The translations under genes were made by a program, and so were the position numbers. 64,000 nt of DNA from Siderastrea siderea (Eukaryota > Cnidaria > Anthozoa > Scleractinia > Rhizangiidae): assembly GCA_964030785.1 (NCBI GenBank), contig OZ034967.1, forward strand, positions 53,897,765-53,961,764, given 5' to 3'. The notes beneath the pieces were generated by a model. That model was not told where the DNA came from. It worked only from the letters and a program-made list of their open reading frames with translations, and searched no databases. This document shows, piece by piece, positions 11,646 through 64,000 of this stretch (positions are counted from its first letter, which is position 1; the number at the start of each line of letters is the position of its first letter).

Positions 11646-12176
11646 CTTAACGCAATCTTAATGATAAAGAAAATTGTCCGAAACAGCCAAAATAGAATAT
11701 TCGAAAGTAGATGTATAGACGTCCAAATATTTTGCCACAAGAGGTGCAAAAATGTTCGAAGGGAAAGTACTTGTTTGTGACCTCAACAGAGGATTTGTAT
11801 TCCATACTTATCCATGGTTGCTTTTCATCTTTTCACTGCCGATTGTACTCAAGTTCAAAAAAAGCGGCTATAAGACACCAGTCACTCAACATAGAGAGAT
11901 TAAGCGTTTACGGCCTCCAGACAAATGCGAGGCCTTGCACAAGGTACTGCTCCAAATTTTACGAAATTATACCAGAATTATGCGGCTACAGTTATGCCAA
12001 CTTCCCGCCCTATTCTCCCCAGGGGAAGAAGGAACTGATGATGATGATATGCTAACTACATCCCAAATCACAAATCTTGTGCCCTTAACAAAATAATAAC
12101 AAAATCGCGATTTAGTGTAAGGACGAAGGCTAAGTATTCACAAAAACGAGAGAGTGGCGAGGAGCTAGCCTGAGAA

Positions 12177-12430
12177 AACAGCCGACGTTTCACGAGGTCG
12201 CCACTTGAGCCCTCGCAAAATGACGTCTGAGTAACGAGCGCAGAAATTCCATACTGATGACGTGCGCTACCCAGATTGGTAGTGCTCCTGATTGGTTGAA
12301 AGAAAATTCCCTCGCAGCACAACCAATCAGACTGGGTAGTGATACGTCATCAGTATGGAATTTCTGCGCTCGTTACTCAGACGTCGATTTGCCAGGGCTC
12401 AAGTGGCGACCTCGCGAAACGTCGGCTGTT
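12177..12430. repeat. Fold-back MITE with AACAGCCGACGTTTC ends
   Basis: AACAGCCGACGTTTCACGAGGTC on the left is mirrored by GACCTCGCGAAACGTCGGCTGTT-like sequence on the right. The internal arms CCATACTGATGACGT and ACGTCATCAGTATGG also pair. The arms are over 100 bp each, so the element would form one long hairpin. Confidence 0.85.
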
Positions 12431-12730
12431 GAGGAGCAGGAACAAGCCAACGAAGAAATCATTCAACTTCCGGTTTTCGTCTGTGGCTCACGAACGTCTT
12501 TGTTTAAGTTACCTGTTTTTTTTTCTTTTTTTTTTTTAATATTAGCTGCAATACGCTTATTTCTCGGGTATTCAGCTCTTTCTCAGTTTCCTCTCTTGTT
12601 AGCACCTGTTGAAGTTATCTTGTTTATTTAGAAGGGTGAAACCAGGTGACAGAAAGAATATATATAGTGGAATTCTTTTCTTCGGCGACTATGCTCGACA
12701 GCTTTCTTAGTTTTGAATGGTCACACTTTC

Positions 12731-13236
12731 TAATGCATCAGTCAATTCCAGCAGCGCCCACCCCACCCCCCGGGCATTAGTGGGGCATTTTTTCTTCATT
12801 GTCCGTCCCGGGGGCCGGGCATTAGTCTACCCCAAGGCAGTTGCCGGACGGTCTCACGATTCTCCCGTCACAGCACTGTCACTTCCTTTCAGTGATAAGT
12901 TCATCGGGCAAGGACAGCAAGGACAATAAATTTGTGATTAACTTTGTCTATTAAAGGAGGGCCAAATGAGACGGTAGATCCACAGAATGACTGTTCATTG
13001 AAGCAATACAGAAAAATAAGACTTAGTTTGGTCTAATTTAGCTTTGATGAGAATGAAGGTAAGCCTGAAAACCGGCTAAGAAATCAACTTATTTTTTTCC
13101 CTTTACCGCGGGGCATTTGAACAGCTCGTTTGTCCCCATCGTGGTACATTTGTCGGTTTGTTTTAAAAAATCCTAGTCCCTTGGGGTGGGCCGGGGGGGG
13201 GGGGCACGGACTCTGCTGGAATTGACTGATGCATAA
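12731..13236 (+). repeat. 500-bp GC-ended MITE, copy 1
   Basis: It begins TAATGCATCAGTCAATTCCA and ends TGGAATTGACTGATGCATAA, with CCCCGGGCATTAG-type inner repeats. A second copy lies at 56543-57033 with the interior reversed (compare GGCAAGGACA here with TGTCCTTGTCC there). Two copies with matching ends define the boundaries. Confidence 0.85.
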
Positions 13237-13424
13237 TTCTGATGCATAAGGACACTGCAGGACTCTCTAAGAAATCCGAGTGAAGGAACTGCGGTACATA
13301 ACAATCACTATATATGAGGTACGCACTCGTTTCTATGGTGATGCCGCTGCTTATCTACATAACAGGCTCTTTCAAGGAAGCGACGAAGCGAAAAATCAGC
13401 AATCAAAGGGATCGAAGAGAGAGG

Positions 13425-13464
13425 AGTCGAAGGAGTCGAAGGAGTCGAAGGAGTCGAAGGAGTC
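13425..13464. repeat. 9-bp tandem repeat in FAM76 5' region
   Basis: Five or nearly five copies of GGAGTCGAA lie 50-90 bp upstream of the FAM76 ATG, in the probable 5' UTR or core promoter. Being a 9-mer, it stays in frame, but no start codon puts it in the protein. Confidence 0.8.
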
Positions 13465-13512
13465 GATATTAGGGAAAAAGAAGGCGGAGAAATTGAGTCT
13501 AATTTCGTTACA

Positions 13513-22591
<9,079 letters not shown>

Positions 22592-23242
22592 TTGTTTGTC
22601 AGTTGATTTCAAGTTAATACATGCGACAATGCATTTTTTATACTTTTAAATTCTCTTATGCAAACAGATTTTAGCACAGGCATTTTGAGAGTAGGGTGTG
22701 TGAAAAATGGTTTCAATATTAATTCTTATAGGAAATAACCATGTTGAAATTATAAGACTGTTTTCTTTCCACTTGTATTTTGAAATCTTGTCCACAGTAG
22801 ATCATCTACAACTAGATTTTTTTTGTACTATTCACCCTCCAAACATTTCTTTTGCATGTCTTATTCACTTAAAACAATAATTATGGAGGCTTTTCATTCA
22901 TTTGAAGAGTGGGTAAAAAACATTACTCACTTTAAGACAGTGGTCTTGCTAGGAATAAAATTTACTTGGCCTTTAATTTTAATAATTATTTTGTATAAAA
23001 ATGTAATGCTATTATTTTACCTTGGCTGGAATACTGTAAGATAGTGACCATATTTAACTCAGTTTGTACAAAAAAGTTTTTTCTTAAATAATGAACAGTT
23101 TTACATGTATTAAAGAAAAGCTTGAAGATCTTTCTATGTCTTGGTGACATCACGGTAACTGAATTTCTGAATTTTTAATACACTGTACATGTAGTTCTCT
23201 CTGACCTCTTTTTCAAGCCATTCACAAGAGACTTTCATTGGG

Positions 23243-23380
23243 TTTACCTCGGTGTAAGAACCTGACAAGATTTTCTTTGTTTGTTAGCTTTTGTTTTGCT
23301 GTACGGTATTGTTTAAAATGTTTTTGTTTCCTTTGTTTTACGTCATCCGTGAGTTTCACAGGTTCTTACACCGAGGTAAA
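23243..23380. repeat. Hairpin MITE with 22-bp inverted ends
   Basis: The left end TTTACCTCGGTGTAAGAACC and the right end GGTTCTTACACCGAGGTAAA are exact reverse complements, extending to CTG/CAG inside. The T-rich loop between them is about 95 bp. Confidence 0.85.
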
Positions 23381-26300
23381 GCCCTTTCATTGGACATGCA
23401 CTCTAAAACTAAGTCACAGCTCTCTCTCTTTCAAAAGTGGATCGTTTTAACGAATAGATGGATTACAAACTTCAATTTATTAAATCTTTTTAATTCCACA
23501 GTCATTTACCTTGATACATAGTGCACCCTGCCCTCTCTACATGTTTTGTAGCAGAGGGCAGAATAACTTAAATACTCCTCACAAGAACTATGCAAGAAAC
23601 CCTTATCATAACTTTTTAGTAGTTTTTCCAAGACAACAGCAATACTGAAAACATTTTTCTTGTTCAAGCTGCAAAAATTATTCCATTTCTGCCATTACCA
23701 TTTGTAGCTAGATCATTACACTTATAACAGTTACTACTGAGGTACACCAAGTTTTATTACACCGTTAATAATAATAATTGTAATGTTTTACAAATTAAAG
23801 TAGACTATCAGTGGGGCTTTTGCTACATACTACATTGTTATCAATGAAATGAACCATTTAAATTGTTGATAAGCTGTTAATTGTGTAATTATTTTATTAT
23901 TTAATAATATTAATATTGTTACCAGTATTCAAACATTTCTTATTTTTATAAATAGATTAATTCTGCTTATAAGTAAGGTTGTATATTTTGTGAAATAAGT
24001 AGTTCTTTTTCTAGTAGTTCTTTTTTTTTGGTAGGTTTTTCTGCAGTGTGCTTTTTGTGAAGTCAACATTTGTAATTTTAGAAATCTTGATTTAACTGAC
24101 TGTGCCTTTTTGCCAGTTGCCCTCAAACTAGTCATTATTTTGCTAAGTTTAAACAAAGAATGTCAAACACCTTACATTAGTGGTGTTGATACCTGATCTT
24201 AATGAACATACTTAGATTTCATTTGGCAATTTTACATGATAAATTTGTTTCTTATTTAATAGCTTGCCAACACGTGAGTATTTCATTAGGACAGTGAGGC
24301 CCTTCCTGGGAAGGGGTCCTGTGTCACTCGTCTCCCTTTCAAAATGCTTTGTGTTGCTAATTCAAAAGGACTAGATGCATCTTATTTGTTGCCCCTGATG
24401 GTCTTTTCTCAATCACAGGCTCATCACAATTTCTTAAGTACTGTCACTACTTTCTTGCCCATGTCACTCGTCGGAATCTACCCTGGCAGGGCCTCAAATT
24501 TCATTCATGCAAATAAACTCCGCTACACGTCATTTTTCAACGAGTAAGACTATCATATATTTTGGTGCAACACAATCTTTATTGTTTGGTTTATATTTAC
24601 ATCTAATATATGGAAGAAAAACTGTACATTATTTGTTGTGAATAACTACTGGCACAATCAAAAAGATTAAAGTGACATTTGAGCAGCTGTGAACTTTCAC
24701 ATTCCTCCAATTTAAAGGGACTTTATCAGATACTATTAATTTTTTCAGTGACGTTCTGAAAAGCCAAGTCACATTTGGTGCAGGTTTGTTAACTGGCCGT
24801 CGCCATGGCGACCGCCGGTTTATAAAATGGGGACGGTTTTTCCTGAAAGCAAGTTGGCTTAACATACAAAGAAAGTGCTGTAAAGCTTGTGGTACGGGTA
24901 CTCAAGAGCGGTACTGTCTTATATAAGACACATGCGCATATTAGTCTTCTGGATGTTACCTTCGTGTGTTCTCATCTTTTAGTTTACAGTATTTAAGATA
25001 TGAATGGCGAAGGGTTGTTAAGTTTGGGTTTTTTTGTATTTGTCTTGTATAACGCATGCGCAATTGAGTAAAGCAGCTAATAGGATTGAATGCGAAATTG
25101 GCTGTGTTGTCTGATCTAGTTAGTGGTTATGGTGAAAATTTTTTTAGCGCAGGAGTTTTTTATTGGGATTGACATTTTGAGGGATGTAAAAATGTGGGAG
25201 TCAGAAGGATTTGTGAATGTCAGAAGCATATCACGCTTCTGTGAATGTGATTTGCGTTGAAAGTTGTGTTTTTTATAGGAGCGGTGTAATATTGTGCTGT
25301 GTGAGAGGTGGTTTCCCTTGGCGTTTTATGGGGGGGGGGGGGTGGATTGCGAAGTGGATTGTAAGGTTTCTGATTGGCTAACTTGTATTTCGCAGCGGAC
25401 AAAAAGGGCAGTTGAGTTTTGCCAGCGTGGGCTAGGAAGAGAACGAATTGGTACTAGTATGATGATACAATATTAGTTGATTGCACCATCAGTACATGAT
25501 AGTTCTTGTGAACGGAGAGAGATGGGTGTTTATTTGAGGCGAGAAGTTGATACGAAGGAATCATCATTAATAAGGAGATCAATTAATAAGGCAGGTGTTA
25601 CAAGTCTTTTTGCATTGAAAGAACGAAAATATCTGAATAAAATAAATTATTATTGATGGATTTGTGTGGTTTGCGTGTGGTGTTCGCTAAAGGCTACGAG
25701 CAGTCTCTCTTTCCGTTCAGAGATAGTGAAGGAAAAGAAAAACAAGCGAGTGAGTGCGAAATCGATTGCGGCTCGATAGGCGCGTTAGCTTTCAAAGACG
25801 TGGGCGACTTTCGTCCCCGCTCGCTTGTTTACTTTTGCAAGGGGATTCCCGGGTTAGCAAACCGGATTTAAACATCACGTCATGAGATATGCCTTGACGT
25901 GCCCCATACTCTGACGATCTGCTCGAGCTCGTGTTTATCAAACGTTATATTTTGATTCTACTGCTATGTTCACTGTTTGTATTTAAGGTCTAGGCACAAC
26001 AGTAAATACTTCGTCGTCCCTGTGTGACCATTCTCAGTTGTGGACGAATTTATATCGACATTCAACGTTTGAGTGAATTTGCATCTTTCAGCGCAAATAA
26101 AAGCGATAAGAAAAATAAGCTGAGTCATCAGAGTTTAAACATTACGTCATCCAGTACCACTATAGTCAAAATATTGTGTCACACAATCACACTTTTCGTC
26201 ACGCCGGTTCGTATAAATAGAGGATCGCGCTAACATTTGTGAAACCTAGGGGTGGGGAGGGTCAGAATGGCCGGTTAAAATGCCCAATGGGCTTTCTTGT

Positions 26301-26427
26301 TCAAAGATAGTATACTATTGCAGTGGAACTACCAGTAATTGTCTTTGGCCATGGATTGATAGGATGGAAATATGTAATTTACAACAATACTTGAAAATGT
26401 TCTGTGGGTGTATCTTGCAGAACTCAC

Positions 26428-26732
26428 TAAGGCCAATTTAGACAGTATAATTTTTCCTTACGACTGTAGTATGCGACTTGCCCATGTCATGTCTATAACA
26501 CGAATCATGTCATCTAAATCAGGCATACAACATCTTCATGACAGTCGCACACATTGTGAAAAATGTCATAGGATTTTGAAACATGTTTTAAAACCCTACG
26601 ACAGTTGTAGCCACAATCAAAATATTAGAATAACGAGTTGTTTACGATCTTTGCTTGACGCAAGCAGTGTGCACTACAAATGTCGCGTACGACAATCGTA
26701 AACAAAAGTCGTACCGTGTAAATTGGCCCTAA
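26428..26732. repeat. TIR element with TAGGGCCAATTT ends
   Basis: The left end TAAGGCCAATTTAGACAGTA mirrors the right end TACCGTGTAAATTGGCCCTA with a few mismatches. Inside, ACGACTGTAGTATGCGAC and GTCGCGTACGACAATCGT are also related. The 97-codon open frame across it is not protein-like. Confidence 0.7.
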
Positions 26733-27337
26733 CTGGTTTGCTCTCCTTGCATAATTTACTTGATATCTTCTTGATGGTCTGGAGGCATTTTGTGGGTAAG
26801 CAAAGTTGCATAATCATAATTTAGCAGAAAATGCAGCAGAATTTAGTAAACCTCTTGACACAATCCTTTACAAGGTTACTTCTGGGTACCTGCAAGAACC
26901 AATACTGGAGAGCTTGGTGTATTCAACACCCCCATCTACATGTATACACTCTAGTGTTCTCAAATTTATGCTACACATTCATCTGACGGAAAACTGACAA
27001 CTTAAAATCCTGCAGTGGAAATTTGCTAAATGTTTCAAATGCCTGATGGAAAAAATCTTGAAAGTTTGGCCGGCCTTAAAATTTGGATGAAAGCAAAATA
27101 ATGCTGATTAACAAACAGCATCAGAATCCATCCTTATGGACACTGAGCTATAATGCTGGCCATCTCACTATTAAATGCAACAGGACAAAAGGATGAGCGT
27201 TGATGAGGACCTTCCTTGAACGTCTTGAGCTCTTCCTAATGTTTGAGTTGCAAGCCTTCCTTGACTTTCTATCATGCTCTGAACGAGTTTGAATCTGCTC
27301 CAAATAAGCTCTCAGTGTCGTCTATTTTGCAGATAAT

Positions 27338-29604
27338 TCATTGTTGAGCTGTTGCCAAGAGTCGTCTGCTTCTGACTTCCTTGTTTTGAAGGGATTTTAT
27401 TTGTGCATCTTTCCGCTTAATCTCCTCCCGTGCAGTGAGATACAAGCTTGAGATGTTTTTCTTGAGTACAAGGTTTTCATCTTTAAGTTTCTGACTCTGA
27501 AATTAGCCAACCAAATGTTGTTACCTAAACTCTTTCTCACCCTAACACTGAAATCAATTACTGTTATTTACCCAAACCCTCTTATTAGATTACATTTTGT
27601 TTGGTTTCTGCAACCTCCAGTACTACATATGGTGCATGGATTGACAATTTTCTTGTTTAAGGAAAAACAGGTTAGTTTGAGTTCACTGGAGTCAAGGTTC
27701 TAGTTATGAACAGTAACTATGTATTTCGGCATTAAGTAGTTTGGAAAAAAATAATGTTTGGCACATTTTAAATGGTTAGCTTTCAGAAAGGGTTAGGGTT
27801 GCTGCTTACCATCACTATAGAACTTAACTCGAACTCAATTTACACTTAACTCTGTGGTCAACTCAAACACATGGATTTCTCTAGCTGTACAAATATTCAT
27901 ATTCATTCTCCATGACAGTCCATGATGCACACTTAATTTCCATATTAAATTACTTATTAACAAGCCAGAAAATTCTTAAATTCTATGAATTTCCAGGTTT
28001 TCCATGATCCGCACCTGTCGTGTAGGGTGTCTTCATATCAGGAGGCAATACGGGCAATATAGTGCAAGTGGCAGTTGCAGTATGCCATCTATGTGTGTAC
28101 TATCCCTGGATTTGAGCATGTACATGGCTATCATCTCACATCTTGTTATATTAGCTGATGGCCTACAATGTAGCTCACACACAAGAGAATGGAAAACATG
28201 CTTTCTTAAACAAAAAATTTTGTTGTGGAGGAAACTTAACAGTCATTTTTTATGATCCAGGGGTTGTCTGTACATGTGTGTGGTGAGAAGGTTACCACAC
28301 TAAAGACACACACCAGCCACAGGGTACCCACATGGACACACCAGCCACAGGAACCCACATGGACACACCAGCCACAGGAGCCTACGTGGCCATAGCTAAT
28401 CTTTTCAGTTTCAGTAGCATGAAGCAACTGATACTATTAACTCCCCTCCCCCCCCCAAGGGATGCTAGCCCATTGCAAAGTTACCCCAGCAATACGTTGC
28501 AGGTACCCTTTTGTACTGACACCTAGGTGTAGAGAGACCATGCGCAGTTAAGTTCTTGTCTAAGGAAACAATACAATAGCAGGGACAATGCCTCAAACTA
28601 CCGATCTTCAAAACTGAAGTCTAAAGCACTAACCACCACATACATGTACCTACACTGTTAGTAATAAAACAAATGTTTCAATCTACTCAATCTTGTGGTA
28701 CATGAGCTCATGGCATCACATGCTTTAATTTAGCTACGGGTCCATGTACAACTCAATTTGGTGGAATAATTTCTATGATAAAAAAATTGGTGGAATAATT
28801 TCTATTAACATATGCCCCACTAACCTCGGCTTCAAGCTTTTTTATTTTTTGTTGGCTTTCTTCATAAAGTTTTTTCAGCTGAGGATAAAACAAAATAAAT
28901 GTGAATATGACTTACCAGTGATAAAGAGTGTGATGCTGGCTTTGTTGTATTGCAGCTTCTGGCTATGTTTATATTTGTGGGATTCTTTAATCACATTTTG
29001 TTAAAAACACAAGAATGTCTTTTAGAAATTTGTTACCTCAGGATATGTCATTTCTTGGTTGAGATCAACAGACAGGTCTCCATATAGATCCAAATCCAAG
29101 GAATCTACATTAGAACAAGTAACTCAATGTCAGCAGTGCAGAATGCAAAAATCAAACCAGACTTCAAGGATGTTGAAAGAAAAGCCACACCTTTTACAAG
29201 CACTACTGTGAATGCACGCCAGGCACAGTGGTTCACTAATTAAACGAGCCACAGACTCTCACTGGAACAACGTAGGAAAGAAGCAGGCCAAACACAAGGG
29301 TCAAAGAGGCCTACCTCTGGAGATGTCAAATCTGGAGACTTTTTCCCTTGAAAAAAACCCACCCACCCACCACTCTCCACACACATACCCAACCGTTATT
29401 TGGCAGAATGAGAAGACAGGAGACTGGGGGCATCACCGCATGCATTTTGTCACCAAGTTTCTCTTTTTTTTTTCCCAATTGGACACATGACCATAATAAC
29501 ACTGGCTGGAACAATATCTTACCCTCGTCTCTGAAAAGGAAAGAAGAATTATCTCTACTGCTTGCTGTTTCTGTTTCTTCCAGACAGACATCGCTAACTT
29601 CCAT
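27338..29604 (-). CDS. FLASH/CASP8AP2-like N-terminal coiled-coil protein, four exons
   Basis: Minus-strand exons: 29604-29523, 29104-29037, 28878-28825, 27496-27338, all in phase with GT..AG sites, giving 120 residues. Exon 1 is acidic (MEVSDVCLEETETASS). Exon 2 gives DSLDLDLYGDLSVDLNQEM. Exons 3-4 are a coiled coil whose core LKKNISSLYLTAREEIKRKD closely matches the N-terminal region of FLASH. FLASH is a nuclear protein of about 2,000 residues that binds Lsm11 for histone pre-mRNA processing. Here the frame stops just after the coiled coil. The next frame stays protein-like (KSEADDSWQQLNNELSAK, then LRAYLEQIQTRSEHDRK to about 27230), so a frameshift or missed splice site may hide a longer product. 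It starts 413 bp from SMCR8 in divergent orientation. It could be a small FLASH-derived gene, the truncated end of a larger gene, or a pseudogene. Confidence 0.65.
28558..28645 (-). repeat. Degenerate tRNA-like SINE
   Basis: On the minus strand, TGGTGGTTAGTGCTTTAGAC resembles a box A with anticodon arm, and GGTAGTTTGAGGC is a decayed box B. It sits in the third intron of the FLASH-like gene. Confidence 0.45.
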
Positions 29605-30017
29605 ATTTTTTAGATTGGATGATTAAGATAAAGACTAAGCAGAAAAGGACAGGCGTGCTTCCCCATGAAGCCTACAAACTGAAACCTCGCCCTGGGGTCG
29701 AGGTTGATTAAATCCAAGATGGCCGAGAAGCCCTGGAGTCGAGGCTATCGAGCTGGTCTAAAACCCGAAAACACCTCACATATTTTCGCCGTTTAGGGAA
29801 AATCTTTTCAGTATTTATGACAGATAATTAATGCTTTTGAAGTAATAGATGCAGAGGGTAATTTATTCAGAGATGCTTTCAAGGAAAGCTCTATCTGACG
29901 TACCAGCGGACCTTGGACCAGCTCGTGCGACCCATGATCTTACTCCACTTTTTCGCGCCGCAGATGTCAGGCTCTTCCCGTCGCTTCCGTGTTTTGTGAC
30001 ATTTGTGAGCACTAGCT
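29605..30017. promoter_or_regulatory. Divergent promoter between FLASH-like gene and SMCR8
   Basis: Only 413 bp separate the two ATGs, so both 5' UTRs and the shared promoter must lie here. A CCAAGATGGCCGAG motif at about 29711-29724 contains the YY1 core AAGATGGC, common at TATA-less metazoan promoters. No clear TATA box is seen. Shared regulation is an inference from spacing. Confidence 0.5.
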
Positions 30018-63394
<33,377 letters not shown>

Positions 63395-64000
63395 TAGTTA
63401 ATATTAGAAAGAAATGAAAAAGAATTTGTGAAATATCAGTCAAAAATTGAATTATTTATTTTGTAGAAAAACATTGAAATTAGACGTTAAATGTCGAGTG
63501 GCAATTTTATCCTTCTTACAACATTAATAAAATGGTAAGCCTACCACTGAGATAATGAGAAGGAAGTAACCAACAAGTACGCGTCATCTTGGCATCACAT
63601 TGCTTCGATGCGATGTGAGTTTGAACCTGAAATAATACAGTACATAACAGGGTCAAACTAGTGGGATAGTTTGTAAGATCCTCAGGACAGAAGCTGAGGG
63701 CCTGTTACTGTGGAGGAAAAAATGACCCGGACAGGAAGGTGTCCAAGAGTGACTCTGCTAGGCGTGTCACCCCTTTAGCCGGGCCACCTTCAAGGTTCTC
63801 TTGATAATGATGCTTCGGTGCGTTTTATAAAGAAATGTATGAAGACGGTAGCTCGGATGGCTTATTTACCCGGCAAACTTTGCTCAATTGAAACAGGCCC
63901 TGAGTTACGTCTATGTATGATAACCCTGTCCAAGCTCAGTTAAAACTGAAATACTTGTACACGGATTCCAGAAAATTGGTCGGACCATGTCGGGCGATGA
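63395..64000. other. SMCR8 3' UTR and downstream flank
   Basis: An AATAAA poly(A) signal lies at 63526-63531, 130 bases after the proposed stop. Beyond it I see no exon on either strand. Confidence 0.45.

Larger units (their letters stand above)
10686..13512. other. Gene-free interval and FAM76 upstream region
   Basis: No exon can be supported. It contains a GTTT run (about 11008-11044), a CTGA microsatellite, a fold-back element (12177-12430) and a 500-bp MITE (12731-13236). The last 280 bp before 13513 must include the FAM76 promoter and 5' UTR. Confidence 0.5.
22592..27337. other. FAM76 3' region and gene-poor interval
   Basis: A candidate FAM76 poly(A) signal AATAAA lies at 22954-22959. 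Beyond it I find no supportable exon. Repeats present are a hairpin MITE (23243-23380), a TIR element (26428-26732) and a G-run near 25332. A perfect palindrome, GTCGCCATGGCGAC (24799-24812), is X-box-like but has no gene start nearby. Confidence 0.5.

Noticed and set aside
11711..12096. Two overlapping 114-codon plus-strand ORFs
   Set aside because: They overlap in different frames with no splice sites, family resemblance or repeatable motif. Chance open frames are the simpler reading.
23929..24156. Lys/Arg-rich minus-strand ORF as a later exon of the FLASH-like gene
   Set aside because: The composition is compatible, but no phased splice sites or family motifs connect it with the four exons.
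24344..24865. Short ORFs on both strands in the FAM76-FLASH interval
   Set aside because: No splice context and no recognisable family. One minus-strand reading (VPLNWRNVKV) loosely recalled a retroelement motif but had no neighbouring support.
29212..29626. 92-codon ORFs on both strands around FLASH-like exon 1
   Set aside because: They cross the donor of the better-supported exon (GAGG|GTAAGA at 29523) and lack protein-like composition beyond it.

Overview
This is a window of an intron-dense animal nuclear genome. The most likely source is an anthozoan cnidarian such as a stony coral. No exon runs beyond about 0.6 kb, splice sites are canonical GT..AG, the base composition is AT-rich, and the window is crowded with fold-back elements, tRNA-derived SINE-like repeats and degraded transposons. 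Both main genes belong to old metazoan families. The organism call is an inference from gene structure and repeat style, not from a database match.

Layout. (1) On the minus strand, 5379 to 1245, is a four-exon von Willebrand factor A (VWA) gene with a signal peptide. Its third exon reads in two frames, so it is damaged or contains an indel. A trinucleotide repeat of about 870 bp fills its first intron, and a 14-bp X-box-like palindrome lies 222 bp upstream of its ATG. (2) 5.4-13.5 kb holds no convincing gene. It carries fold-back elements, a 300-bp tandem duplication, a 1.9-kb element with 5-bp flanking repeats, and microsatellites. (3) On the plus strand, 13513-22591, is a complete 11-exon FAM76 gene of 324 residues. 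Its introns hold three fold-back or degenerate repeats and a solo LTR with a perfect 5-bp target-site duplication. (4) 22.6-27.3 kb is mostly gene-free. (5) On the minus strand, 29604-27338, are four in-phase exons for a 120-residue protein resembling only the N-terminal coiled coil of FLASH/CASP8AP2. (6) On the plus strand, 30018-63394, is the SMCR8 orthologue, assembled here as about 30 exons coding for about 900 residues. It starts head-to-head with the FLASH-like gene, separated by 413 bp.

SMCR8 introns have absorbed much foreign DNA. They contain a hAT-like relic, a 3-kb relic of an unidentified multi-frame transposase-like protein, an antisense coding relic, a Ty3/gypsy reverse-transcriptase fragment, many MITEs, and a 2.8-kb segment between diverged inverted repeats that contains an acidic ORF.

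No operon-like or defence system is visible. The most informative results are the intron-rich SMCR8 with its catalytic arginine preserved, the short divergent FLASH-like gene beside it, the multi-copy transposase-like relic at 42-45 kb, and a ribozyme-like core shared by three different repeats. All exon joins were made by eye from phase, splice sites and similarity to remembered family sequences, so they need transcript or alignment confirmation.
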